Shown: in pieces, positions 45,437-55,547 of the stretch
Layout of the letters: the number at the start of each line of letters is the position of its first letter
Position numbering within the stretch: the first letter of the stretch is position 1
Source of the DNA: Cudoniella acicularis
Lineage: Eukaryota; Ascomycota; Leotiomycetes; Helotiales; Helotiaceae
DNA: 55,547 nt
Direction: 5' to 3'
Assembly (NCBI GenBank): GCA_013054445.1
Contig: JAAMPI010000178.1
Location: 1-55,547 of the forward strand
Program-made: the position numbers and the translations under genes
Notes under the pieces: model-generated
The model's input: the letters and a program-made list of their open reading frames with translations, nothing else
The model's database searches: none
Told to the model about the DNA's origin: nothing

Positions 45437-46093
45437 AATTTGAGAGTCCCCGTATCAGCTTTGCGCTGGTTTCACGGTTGTTAGACTGGGATTGAGGTCT
45501 TATAAGTGATCACCACTTGAATGCCATCAAAATTTTGGGGCGTAAGTCTTACAAAAGCTCGGGCCTTTCGAACACGTCATGTGATCATGTGATTTCGCTA
45601 GCAATTTGTACCGCACACAGGNAAAAAATGTAACGCAACAGGCAATATTTATATAATTCCGTCTTTCTACTACAACAACGGGTAAATTAAATCTATAGCA
45701 TGCTCACCATGGCCCCTCGCCCAAAGAGTCCTTCTCCCACCACATATTTCTCCCCATGCATCAGCATGTACCTCGTTGGTCAACAGCTCACACCGAGAAA
45801 CAATCTTATCCTTCCGCTACATAAGGCAGGCATGGTGCAAGTGTTCCCTCCTGGGATATTCCCGCGATGAGGCTGAGATGTGGTCGAGGCCTGCCGCTCC
45901 GCTAATTTCGAGCCCCAACCAAGTATTGGCTCGTTTCCCTCGTATAAATACGGTTCTACAGAGCGTAACTATGAAGCCCTCTTGACTTTCACTTTCATCA
46001 AACTCGATGCAGCTTTTCAATATCCCACATCATTTACTTCACCGTTAATTCGAACTTCCACCTTTAGCACTACAGTCGGATATAGCGAAAACC
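45437..46093. other. Intergenic, one undetermined base
   Basis: Contains an N at 45622. No coding sequence is supported, and the 45880-46245 ORF is mainly a shadow of the zinc-finger remnant that follows. Confidence 0.5.
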
Positions 46094-46340
46094 ATGGGAA
46101 AATGCGAGGTGTGCGACGAAGACTTTGTTACTTCTGGTTCTCTCACCGAACCATGAACAGGAAGCAATACAATTCTACAAGGTTATTTCGATGTGCATTT
46201 TGTACCAAGGGTTATCCTAGTGAACGTGGCCTTTTAATCCATTAGCGGCGGAAAGGACACGGCAACGGCCTTTCTGAGCACCGATGTCCAGTTTACGGAG
46301 TAAGGGGGTTTTGCGACAAGAGAATGTAGCAAGAATGGGT
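46094..46340 (+). pseudogene. C2H2 zinc-finger gene remnant
   Basis: Frame 1 starts MGKCEVCDEDFVTSGSLT, the first half of a zinc finger. After a frame slip, FRCAFCTKGYPSERGLLIH continues in another frame. A TAG then stands where QRRKGH would follow, completing C-x2-C-x12-H-x5-H. HRCPVYGVRGFCDKRM comes next, with Tyr where the fourth-type Cys would sit (TGC to TAC). The stop and the Tyr fit C-to-T/G-to-A change. A small C2H2 array gene, now broken. Confidence 0.65.
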
Positions 46341-46829
46341 CGAGGACACTAGAACACGATTATTAGGCCAGTTTTGGAGGAGCAGAGAAGGTATTCAAAA
46401 AAAGTTTTCACTATACTTGTAAAATACCTAGATTGTTCAGTGCTTGTTTGTGAAAACCGTGTCAGCTATATCCGAAGTCCGACCCTAGATTCCAACCTAC
46501 CCCGCCAACTTCGGTGCGGGGCAAATCAACATGTGACTAGCCGTGCCGTGCCGAAGCCGACTACTATAAAGCTACAAACTGCCGAACTAAATACCGAAAA
46601 CAATTACAGAGTCACAATGGCTTGTTCTCTGTGTCTTTTCCCAGATGATTATAATCTTTTCAAACAGTGTGTCATTTATTTCTATCTATTCCGGTTTTAT
46701 CCTATTCCTCAAAATGTCATAGTGTGTACAGCCTTAAACAAAACTACTACAAAAATTTCTTTAGGTCCGAGAACAATGACCAATATAAGGATGCCGGGGA
46801 AACACTAGACATAACTTGGGGTCTGTTTG

Positions 46830-47303
46830 CTATAACAACGAAAGGTATTCCTGAATCTTCTTTCCGGTTTGTCTTGAATCTAGCTCCGCTTCGGCCGGAT
46901 ATCGTTGCATCTCGCGATGTGCAACCGTAGGCTCGTGCCAGAAAAACCGACAGTTCCTTGTAGTCTCGTACCCATTTTTAAGGATCATTATATTGGCATC
47001 AGGAACTACTGGAAGGTAGAAAATTGTGCTCGAATCCCGAATTTTCGAGACGTCCTTGATTTTAAATGCAGGAAGAAATAGTTTCTTACTTTCAAGGATA
47101 CTTGGATTACAGCCAAAGATGAAATAAAGCGATTGGAGGACCTTGTGATATATATATATAAGATCCACGAATAGGGGTACAAGGGGAACCCCAGGTTTGT
47201 AGACTTTCGGTAAAGCAGCACATACAGCGCAAGTGACGAAGACAGCATCTAAGACCCCCTTTTCAAGTCCAAGTGGCGTCACTTTTCTCCAGCTCTGAAT
47301 CAA
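46830..47303 (-). CDS. Uncertain ORF, 157 codons
   Basis: Open minus-strand frame with stretches such as VFVTCAVCAALPKVYKPG, LFLPAFKIKDVSKIRDSS and WHEPTVAHREMQRYPAEAE. Starts on TTG. No motif, no clear start and no splice support. It may be a fragment of an old gene or chance. Confidence 0.25.
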   Translation of the reverse strand: MIQSWRKVTPLGLEKGVLDAVFVTCAVCAALPKVYKPGVPLVPLFVDLIYIYHKVLQSLYFIFGCNPSILESKKLFLPAFKIKDVSKIRDSSTIFYLPVVPDANIMILKNGYETTRNCRFFWHEPTVAHREMQRYPAEAELDSRQTGKKIQEYLSLL

Positions 47304-47649
47304 TCTTATAACAGCTACTCGTCAACAGTGATAGCACACTAATGCGGTATTAACGTAGAAGTTTGTTTGGGGCATGTTGGATGTTGTCTTTTTAGTAGTG
47401 TTGTTTTCGGTGCTGTTGTTTTGGATAAAGGAAGAGTTAGGATTTATAAAGAGTTAAGAGATAAGGCTAAATATATACAACTCTTAAAAAAAAACGGAAT
47501 CCAGGAATTCAGACCAACGCTTAGGGTGGGGCGGTTAAGGGGGCGGATAGGAGGGCGGTTAGAGAGGCGGTTGTTAGGAGGGCAGATGCTAAGACGTAAG
47601 CGGCGGTTAGTTCAAGGCTATTTTAAATATCGGCTTCCCTAACATTTGG
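47304..47649. other. G-rich tandem patch
   Basis: At 47524-47605 the plus strand has GGGCGGTTA-type words repeated about six times (for example GGGCGGTTAAGGGGGCGG). It separates two uncertain frames. Confidence 0.5.
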
Positions 47650-48024
47650 TTGTTAAGTTCTAGTTTTCACTACTTAGAAGACGACACAGTTGTGAATAGC
47701 AATTATTTTGCTAGACCATTTACTTTGTGGGAAAAGCGACAAGTGACACGAATTGAAGCACTAAGTGATCGTCAAGTATTAGGAGAATTGAAGGGAATTA
47801 TGCACAATTACAACCATTCATGGCACACAATCTCGCAGGAGATACAGGCTCGGGTTGATGATGGCTTGCTTATTGTTGACCATTTTAAGCCAGGGAATAT
47901 TCCTTACGAATGGAACGTTTTTTGCGACGAGAAGATTAACTGGTACTATCACAATGGGCGGTCTTTCGAAAGTGCCGCGTTTAATAGAGCTTGCCTAATT
48001 AAACTTAAGCTTATTCCAATTTAA
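47650..48024 (+). CDS. Uncertain ORF in the decayed block
   Basis: A 124-codon frame with natural composition: NSNYFARPFTLWEKRQV, LGELKGIMHNYNHSWHTI, ARVDDGLLIVDHFKPGNIPY. Starts on TTG with no ATG nearby. It may be an N-terminal piece of the repeat protein relic downstream. Not recognised. Confidence 0.35.
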   Translation: MLSSSFHYLEDDTVVNSNYFARPFTLWEKRQVTRIEALSDRQVLGELKGIMHNYNHSWHTISQEIQARVDDGLLIVDHFKPGNIPYEWNVFCDEKINWYYHNGRSFESAAFNRACLIKLKLIPI

Positions 48025-48580
48025 GCTGAACTTAAAAGACGTGGTAATTTCTCTAGAGCATACATCTCTATTTAGAACCCTTTTTGGTGAGTTATCTGTT
48101 AACAATTTATATAGGACAAAAGCTTTCAACAAAAAATACCGGCTCTGTAATGGTGCAGACCAACTTAGCGGTGGATATAAAGTGCCTCAATCAATCGAGT
48201 GAAGAATTTCGAACTGGGTTTCTAGGATGCAAGGGATTTTTCTATGCCGAGGGGCCAGAATTCAAGCTGGAATACATCCATACTAGAGTGGAAGATTGAA
48301 AAGTATTCGTATGGTGCTCAAAGAAATTTTAGATATTTTAATGTCACAATTTATAAATATTTTTACAATTTTATCAGCGAATTTGTTTCAGCCTTCAGAA
48401 GAATGTTTTGAGACACGCAAACTGTAATAATATTTAAAATAGTACAATAAAAGCGATAGCATGCGACATGTTGTATAATAAAGAAATAAGTCTTTATATA
48501 CTATGCGCAGTCACATTCACCTACCTCCGTGTATGTTGTATGCAAAATTCCTGTAAGAACCGTAGAAAAAGTCTTCGAAT
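48025..48580. other. AT-rich, no clear gene
   Basis: A frame at 48084-48299 has some coding look but no motif. 48300-48480 is AT-rich. Confidence 0.45.
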
Positions 48581-48820
48581 AGTAGAATTCTGCTCGTAGA
48601 GTAAGTTTTTCGGCGAATTCCGCAGTGAATAAGAAAGGGGCGTAGAAGTAGTAGAATTCTACTAGTAGAGTAAGTTTCTCAGCGGTTAATTTGGCGGCTA
48701 ACAAGAAAAAGGTATACGAGTAAAGTTCTACCAGTAGAGTAAGTTTCTCAGCGGTTAATTCGGCGGTTAAGAAGAAAAGATATATAAGTAGTAGAATTAT
48801 ACTAATAAGATTGTTTTCTC
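48581..48820 (+). repeat. 69-71 bp tandem repeat, about 3.5 copies
   Basis: Units start at 48581, 48650, 48719 and 48790. The shared core is AGTAGAATTCT..TAGAGTAAGTTTCTC(A)GCGGTTAATTCGGCGG. Copies differ by substitutions. It lies just upstream of the DUF3723-like relic. Confidence 0.88.
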
Positions 48821-48889
48821 GGTTTTCTCAAATATAACCTAGCGGCTAGACTCACATTAGTTTCTTAGAGGGTATTCTCATCTCTTTCT

Positions 48890-50720
48890 TTGCTATTATT
48901 TATAGCAAAGTTATGGACTCTACAGCCCTCTTCAATCGACGAAGTTGATCGTCGACAGAATGCTTTAAAGAACAAAAGTTTGATTGGATTAGCAAGAGTG
49001 AATCTTTTAAACCTTCGACTTTTATCAAACCGACAAATTGATCCAAAAGTTATAAGTGACTTTAAAACGATTTTTAAGACGATAGGTTGTAGAATATATA
49101 TTCCGGAAAACTATATCCCTGTATTTTTATCTCCTTTAGAGCTAAGGAAACCTCTTAAGATTTCTCACTTGTCTTAGAATGAGTTAAAAAGTCCATCGAA
49201 AAATAGAACTTTATGTTTCCTTGGATTAGGGAAAAATCAAAAACTATCATGTCTCTTTGGAAGACACCGCGTAGATGTAGTAGAAGAAATATTTCCGGAA
49301 GAAGAGGGCCATTAGTGGACAGTAAAACTTTTTCTAGTATCTGAAAACAGTATTCATTCTTTCCGGGTTAATATTGACTTATTCTAACTATAAATAGAAC
49401 AGAGCCTTAATACCGAGCTTTGGCAAAATGAAATTTGCTTTTAATCAAAATTTAGTGATAGTGATATTTTCTAAAAGATTCGGTTTTATCAATCTCAGAA
49501 GATGGAAAGAGAAGTAGACCAATGGATAGTTTGGCTTTCACGCTGTAAAGAAACTTGCTTTAAGCAACTATTAAAAGGCGATCAATTTACAAGTTCTTTC
49601 GATTTATTACTGCCATATCCAGGGCTTTGGGGTAGCTTGGAGCTTGGAAACATGCAACGCCATATTGCCTTACGATGTGACGACGTAAAACAACATTTCT
49701 AATAGCCTCGATCATGTAAGCTGATTTCTAGGAAATTTTAAGGTACCTTAATCACATTAAGAGTGTATGGGATGACATCACTCTAAATAGTCACGAATTC
49801 CGGAAAGCGGTTAATGTTCAGACTGTCGAAGGCCTGCAGCCCAGAACTCCTGGAGTTAGCCGACTTGACAGGGAATTTGTGACACAGGCTTTTCGCACTG
49901 GCTTGCTCTTTCCTACTATCCATGACCCTACTAAAAGGAAAGCATTAAGGAAAAGGCTTTTTAAGATTAAGTGTATGATACCAAGTATAAAGAGCCTCCA
50001 CGAAAACTTAAAGTGGTTAGATGCAGACGCAAAAGTTATAAGAGATCTGATTTTAGGAAAAGGTCATCGTCATACTATATATACACTTATCTTAAAGCCG
50101 CTTGGACAGATCCCGGCCCAGGAAAGGTACTAGTAGAGTCGACAGGTGCAACATTCCAATACCTGTATATAACCTTAAACTCTTCACATTGGGACTTTTC
50201 TTACAAGCAAATGTAGATCTATGCGTTGCGAAACTTTGCAGAGCTAGGAGGACGCGCTCCCCTTAAAGAGTTCGGCGAGCCGTGTTATAAATACTCGTCG
50301 AGTCCTAGTCAGCAACTATAATTCGCTCAACTAGCTAAGAAACTAGGCTTTGAAACCCAGTTTGTTCTCCAACGCTTAAATCTTGATCCAAGAAGAGAAT
50401 CATTACGATTATCAGTGACCCAACTCTATAAACAGCAGCCCGCTTCTGTTGTAGAGAAAATCCTTGATGGTATGTTGGTTGGTCTCCCTGCTATGCCTAT
50501 TTATAGTACCTCTAGTTCCCGGTGTCCCAATATCCCTGGAACTGTAAACGACTTAAGCCGCAAATGGGGAGTTCCTTTCGAGCAGGCCTATATACATAGT
50601 AAAACCAAACTTTTTCTTCCAAAATTAGTACAAAGGAGTTTATCCAGTTCTCTAAGTGTTCTTTTTGTTTCTTGCAACTTTCTCGACTCATTTTTGGCCC
50701 CACGATAGATTTTGAAGCCC
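48890..50720 (+). pseudogene. DUF3723-like repeat protein, RIP-decayed
   Basis: 48890-49702 reads in one frame through TAG/TAA stops (SSIDEVDRRQNALKNKSLIG, WSRCK-type Trp/Cys spacing later). After a shift near 49740 comes KSVWDDITLNSHEFRKAV, LDREFVTQAFRTGLLFPTI, KRKALRKRLFKI, IPSIKSLHENLKWLDADAK. After another shift: YTYLKAAWTDPGPG, YALRNFAELGG, FAQLAKKLGFETQFVLQRL and the segment to about 50708. The order and phrases (long helices, LFPTI..R..L, FIEDTKWL-like, ALR-F-EL, F--LA--LGF) are those of fungal DUF3723 proteins. These are multicopy and of unknown function, and are known as frequent cargo of Starship giant transposons. The stops again fall as TAG/TAA. At least two frameshifts are present, so it is not functional. 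Confidence 0.7.
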
Positions 50721-51554
50721 CGTTTAGTAATCCCCCCTCAATTTCAGATAGGGCACCAGTAGCAGGGTCGGCGCCCCACATTAAGCTGATTATAATCGCA
50801 CTGGCAACACTTCCAATAAGCCATACTTGATAATACTAACACTTGTATTGGTGAATGGGATATATTGATTAGTTAGGTAGATTGGTTGGTCGAATAGATT
50901 AATTGATTTGAAGGTTGAGGGGGAGAACTGGTTTTCTCGAGGCGGGATCCGGTTTCTCTTATAGAACCGCCAACATAAGCGTCGTCTTTTTTAGCCGCAC
51001 GCATAGGTTTATTTTAAGTCTTCAGTCGATTCGCAATCTTAGTATAAAGACATCACCTCAAAAAAAGAAAGAAAGCTTCTTTAAAGCATCTAACTTGTGA
51101 GCCGGCATCACGAACTCAAGCACATAAAAAAGAGGAGTTACTTTTTCCCTAAAACTACTTAAAACCGCTTCGGAGTAGACTAGGCAAAATGCGAAAGAGC
51201 CAAAGAATCTAGAAAGCAAAAACTGTAAAACTCGAAAAAAAAAAAAGCAAAGTCAAAGAAATCGAAACTCCTCACCGGTCATCCCAGAAGCTTCCTGACT
51301 TGTCTCCCCCCTTAGTCCAGAAGTCCCCGGACTTTAGGCCTAGATATCTAATAGGCAACGACTTTCTCATGCCAAGTGATGATATAAAGGACTAACATGA
51401 CCTTTTGGGTATATATAATTCTTCCTCGGAAAAGGAGGGCAAAAAAATTCCGAAAGACAAAGTCCTAGCAGAGCCACAACTTCTTCTTCAAGGCAATTAT
51501 AAAATAGTTTGCCGCTTTATTAAATACACTCAATAAAATGAGTTTTAGCGACCC
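50721..51554. other. Stop-rich linker, no separate gene seen
   Basis: Likely the degraded middle of the DUF3723-like gene or repeat DNA. A-rich runs occur at 51060-51250. Confidence 0.4.
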
Positions 51555-52416
51555 TTATACGAAGAAGCCGTCGAGTGCCAAAAGCGGCAAGCGAAAGCAT
51601 TAAAAGACTTTGCGGATTCCCTTGACACCTTGGACGGAGAATCCCCTAGATTTGTAACGATAAAATATGCGGAATTTCGTTCGCTATATAAGAAAGCTAT
51701 AGACACTGATGGGCTTAAAACTCTCCAAAAAAATAAATGCACAGATCTCGGAAGATTTTACAGAAAACAGTGGCCAGGTAGCAGAATTACCAGTTTACCT
51801 CCCTCTTCTTAAACATCCTAGAGACTGGAATATGATTTCTAGACACAGACTTCTCTCAAGGTTTGGTAAATCAAATGTTAATACTGGAGAAAAGGTGTGT
51901 TTTAAAAAGTCTGGACAGCTAGTGCTATCAAACACGTTGAATCAACCTCAAAAACGATTGCTTTGGCACAACGAAGAACGTCGAAGGCAAATAGAAGGGC
52001 TTCCTGGACTGCCTGATTTTAAGGACTTAATGCGAAGTAAAACCAAAAGAGGACTTCTATCAAACGCTGCAATTGAAAATTTTAGGTATCAGGCACCTGT
52101 TAATAAATCAACTACTGGCAAATTGATCAGTAGTTGTGCAGCACATTGGTCAAATAACGAGAAAGCATTTATAGAGGAGGACGATTTAGGGGATGAAGAT
52201 TTCGAGATAGAAACCTCAGAAGAAGAAGCTAAGCTGCCTGAGAACACGTCTTTTACCCCTCTTCACTTAGGTCATATGTCTGCGGATCACGTGACCACCC
52301 AGCGACCGACTGACTTCCCCACTACACTAGAAGAGGAAGAGGGATTAAAGAAGAAAGAAAAACGTAAGAAGAGTAAGAACCGGTACCAAGAGAGAGTAAT
52401 AGCTAGTTATTACTAG
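51555..52416 (+). pseudogene. Probable C-terminal part of the DUF3723-like relic
   Basis: From 51555 a frame reads LYEEAVECQKRQAKALKDFA, FVTIKYAEFRSLYKKAI, the coiled start of such C-termini. It passes into the open 51709-52416 frame after a shift: LPVYLPLLKHPRDWNMISRH, LFWHNEERRRQIEGLPGLP-like sequence, DFEIETSEEEAKLPE and a Lys/Arg-rich end (KKKEKRKKSKNRYQERV). The attribution rests on position and the coiled-coil, not on a firm motif; it could be a separate repeat gene. Confidence 0.4.
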
Positions 52417-52570
52417 TTATTATTATCTTTAGTTTTCTATCGTACTTTGGTATAGTATCAAACATTAGTATATAGCTTATATTCTATAATACAGATAGAC
52501 GTTTTCTAATCGAGAATAATTAATAGAGTACCGTAGACACCTAGGGTACTAAACTTAACTTTGTGCCTTA

Positions 52571-52599
52571 ATCGCGGGGCAATCGCGGGGCAATCGCGG
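52571..52599 (+). repeat. Short tandem ATCGCGGGGCA x3
   Basis: Three abutting copies of an 11-bp unit (last one diverged), 120 bp upstream of the HNH gene start. Confidence 0.8.
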
Positions 52600-52716
52600 C
52601 CGGCACAGTTGCCGAAGAATGTATGCCTTGTTGCCTCGCGCAACGTGGAACGACGTCACATCAACTCGTTCTAGAGATCTTTACCACTGCACATTTCAAT
52701 ATGTAATGTACTGTCA

Positions 52717-54096
52717 ATGGCATCTATTCAATTAACGCCTACATACGTCTCTATCCAACCTCCAATAGCTCCGCCGCTCCCAAGTTCCTTCGCAGATACG
52801 CCACGCCGACAAATTCTTATTCGCCATCCACATTACCCCGATTCGAGTAACATTCTGCTGAACCTTTTCGCGCCAGATCATCCTGACGGTGGATTGCAAT
52901 ATAGTTATATATTGGTGATATGTGGGATAATTGCTGGGAATAGATGGGATGGGTGGCTTACGAAGTCGAAAGACGGGCCGCGATTAAAGAAACAATCTGA
53001 TGAGATTCTGCCCAAAGGGGAGTACTTCTTTCATCTGGGGCCATCAACAAGCGACTCGCCATACCCGATTGTACCTTCATTTCGAGAATGGGTGTTTCCT
53101 CACAATAATCTACCTCCAAGCTGGACAACGCTTGACGCGCTTTCGACCCCATCGAGAATACTATCTGCTTCGAGCCTGACAACCGCCCTTACACTTCGTG
53201 ACGTGTCCTGCCGAATCAGTGGGTGTACAGAAGGAACACAAGTTGCGCATATATGCCCGCGACAAGAGGCAGATTGGTACCAACGGAATCAAATGTCTCG
53301 GTACCACAATAGCCATCTCACTAGCAGGTTGGAAGATGATACAGCGAACGCTATGCTGCTTCGCGCAGATCTCCATATCGATTTTGACAAGCCGAAATTT
53401 GTTTTGTTGCCAAAGTCAAACTTCTCAGCTACGGATAACTCGATCAAATTCGTTACACATCTCCTTGTGGAATCCAATGAATATGAATTCTTATACCACA
53501 ATCGCGCCCTTCAAGGAATATCACAGGTTAGCCCGGAACTCCTCTTCGCAAGACTTGCCTGGACAATCTTTCCATTCCTAGACGATTTTCTCGGATATGG
53601 TTTGGCTCGACATCTAAGCATCGCTGCTAAAGATGGCAGCTCGACCTCGACAGCTCAAAGAGTAGAACCGGAAAACTGTAAGGAATATAGCTCGAAGGCT
53701 TCTCGATCCCGAAATCCAAGCCCTAAAAAGCGCGGAAGACAAGATAGGAGTCCTGTAGAGGACAAAGAACCCCGAACGAAACGGCAGCGAGCCTCGCCTC
53801 TACTGTCTTCCAAGGATTCATCCGCTTCATCGAACAATTGTGCTCTGCCCAAAACCCCTCTCTCCTCGTCGAATCGAGACATACCATTTTTCTCACATAC
53901 GCTCAAGAAAACAGACCAACCTATCGATGAACTCAGGAGACAGTGGTTGCACAAAGAGCGTTCACGATCCGATCCAGACCGTACTTGGGAAGCTGAAGAG
54001 AAGTGGGCTAATAGAATAAAGAGCGACAATGATACTATGAATCAGGCAGAGGCGATGCGGTTATTAGAGTACTATGGAGGAGAATTCCAGCAATGA
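52717..54096 (+). CDS. HNH-nuclease-domain protein (fungal HNH_2 type)
   Basis: Single exon, 459 residues, ATG at 52717, stop at 54094-54096. The centre carries an HNH core of the fungal kind: TLRDVSCRISGC, then GTQVAHICPRQEADWY, then DDTANAMLLRADLHIDFDK. The His of VAHI, the Asn of NAMLL and the His of DLHIDFD are the HNH ligands, and a Cys pair precedes them. Such proteins are common in filamentous fungi, often multicopy; their role is not established. The N-terminal third (residues 1-130) is a typical accessory region. The C-terminus is Ser-rich with basic clusters (KKRGRQD, RTKRQR), consistent with nuclear location. Unlike its left neighbours it has no stops or RIP signs. Confidence 0.8.
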   Translation: MASIQLTPTYVSIQPPIAPPLPSSFADTPRRQILIRHPHYPDSSNILLNLFAPDHPDGGLQYSYILVICGIIAGNRWDGWLTKSKDGPRLKKQSDEILPKGEYFFHLGPSTSDSPYPIVPSFREWVFPHNNLPPSWTTLDALSTPSRILSASSLTTALTLRDVSCRISGCTEGTQVAHICPRQEADWYQRNQMSRYHNSHLTSRLEDDTANAMLLRADLHIDFDKPKFVLLPKSNFSATDNSIKFVTHLLVESNEYEFLYHNRALQGISQVSPELLFARLAWTIFPFLDDFLGYGLARHLSIAAKDGSSTSTAQRVEPENCKEYSSKASRSRNPSPKKRGRQDRSPVEDKEPRTKRQRASPLLSSKDSSASSNNCALPKTPLSSSNRDIPFFSHTLKKTDQPIDELRRQWLHKERSRSDPDRTWEAEEKWANRIKSDNDTMNQAEAMRLLEYYGGEFQQ

Positions 54097-55547
54097 ATTC
54101 TAAGTAAGTGGTATTCACGATGCCAGTATTACTCGTGACGGGAGATATAATCCAGAAAAAGGCTAGATTAGCTGTAGATAGACAAGGCGGGGTGCTGGAC
54201 GTAATTTCATAGGTAGCTTATATCGTGTTATTTCTACGCGAATTGTTCTGTTCCGTCCTCTAGAAAAGTGTCTAATTTTTAATGTGCACGATTAAAGGCT
54301 AACTCGTCAATCCGCTTGACTAAGCGTCTAGCGCCTCAGACACTCTTATGGTGGTATTTTAGTTAATGTGAGAGACTAGCTGAATTCGGCTTTAGCCAGT
54401 CATGTAGCTAAGCGGAACTATCAGCACATGCTCGAAGTTCTTAGAATAATGCCTGAGACTGCGAGACAACAACAGGTTAAATGCCTTAGAATGTAACGAG
54501 TAACGCGTACTGCTTCCGAAACATGAGACGAATAACTTATTAGGCCAGAACTGGTTCTCGGTTTCTCAGAGGCGCCGCGAAACCAAGGGTATCTCATACA
54601 CTTCGTAAAAGTAGCCAATTAGGTAGTTTAACCGCTGAGATCAACCTTGAACACCGAGTTGCTGAGTACAACGAAAATATATTCGAAAACGTGATTCATG
54701 CAAAGCTGGCGTATCGCAGACTGAGAAGAACTGGGCATCCCGTCCGCTCTGCCACACATAAGCCTCAGATTGGTAGATTAGTAGTTGGGTCGGTGACGAC
54801 TGGCGAATACCTGCTGTTGTATGTTTCTTTTTTGGGGGTGGGGGTTGAGAGGGAAAGAGGAAGGGGGAAGGTGGCTATGGGCTTGAGGGTTACACCGAAG
54901 GGAATTTTGATTTTGCTGGTTTGGATAGTAATAATTTAAATATATATATATTTTTTATAACTATTTTTAAGAATCGGGTATGTTTGTAATAAACTTGTTA
55001 ACTTTTTAATTATTATCTAATTGATTTATTCCACTTACTTTTTAGCTAATAGAAAAGATAATTAGACAATAATAAAAAAAGGGTAAGAAAAATAGATCTA
55101 GTATTTATTTCTTTCTTTTAAATATATCTTTACTTATAAATAATGACTTAATATTTCCCTTATACTTGTTTTGTTTTGTTTTATCTATAAAATAAAAATA
55201 AAAAACTTTCGTAGTTAGAATAATTTATAAAAAGAATATAGTAACATGTTAAAAAAGTGAAAGTGGAGCTACCTATTAGTAGTATAAAGAAGAAAGAGGT
55301 TGTTGTCGCGATATTCGTTGTATATACAGTAGGTAGGTAAGTAAAATCATAATCAATTCATAATAACAATAGCTGGCTAGCTAGGCAAGACCTCGGATTC
55401 AACCCGAAAGTGGTCCCCTTCCAAATCTAGCCTTATCTCCTTCTCATCCCATTCCATCTCGACGTAAACCCCGACTAGAACTAGAGAGAGGAAAAGGAAA
55501 TCCACCCCTTTTCTTTTCTATCCCCACCCCAGCCTTAACCCCGCCAT
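54097..55547. other. AT-rich gene-free tail
   Basis: 54097-54700 is neutral sequence without a supported ORF. The ORF at 54691-54939 has no motif. 54930-55380 is very TA-rich. 55390-55547 is CT-rich. No RNA gene is recognised. Confidence 0.5.

Noticed and set aside
55380..55440. tRNA-like sequence (GGATTCAACCCG)
   Set aside because: No acceptor-stem pairing or A box could be found around it.
1..55547. CRISPR arrays, bacterial operons, riboswitches
   Set aside because: The window is eukaryotic; no spaced identical repeats or such elements are visible.

Overview
This is a nuclear fungal segment, most likely from a filamentous ascomycete and perhaps a leotiomycete. The evidence is the 45-110 nt introns with GTAAGT-like donors and CTRAC branch points, a tRNA-Ile(AAU) with a 15-nt intron after position 37, Zn(II)2Cys6 regulators, a fungal NACHT (NLR) relic, a DUF3723-type relic, and repeats decayed by CpA-to-TpA transitions as repeat-induced point mutation (RIP) produces. 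The organism call is inference; the gene structures were read by hand from frames, splice sites and phase.

Layout. 1-11.3 kb is a degenerate repeat island. Two inverted copies of a GGGTA-rich dispersed repeat (about 48-212 and 10385-10540) enclose a broken flavin monooxygenase, the 5' part of an MDR-type reductase cut by a Ty1/copia element (2887-7759, minus), and a RING-finger pseudogene carrying a 558-bp TIR-ended insertion. Minisatellites and a third repeat copy follow.

12-25 kb is the gene-rich core: a 781-residue protein joining a ubiquitin-like region to a Swi6/Mbp1-type ankyrin block, a tRNA-Ile, a MARVEL-type membrane protein, a zinc alcohol dehydrogenase with a probable one-base frameshift near its end, and a CTF1/FarA-type fatty-acid/cutinase regulator. 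25.9-29.2 kb is a large decayed NLR.

29.6-46 kb holds small host genes: a secreted cysteine-containing protein with a 24-nt exon, a glyoxalase/VOC protein, an F-box protein, two hypothetical proteins, a membrane protein with a cysteine-rich tail, an eight-exon unknown protein and a convergent neighbour. A likely 196-bp solo LTR with a 5-bp target duplication and broken zinc-cluster and C2H2 genes lie between them.

47-52.5 kb is a second decayed block: a 69-bp tandem repeat and a long DUF3723-like relic. An intact HNH-nuclease-type gene (52717-54096) and an AT-rich tail follow. No operon-like logic is expected. The coherent theme is alternation of intact host genes with RIP-scarred mobile or accessory genes (copia, NLR, DUF3723), a mixture known from fungal accessory regions and Starship-type cargo, although no tyrosine-recombinase captain is visible here.
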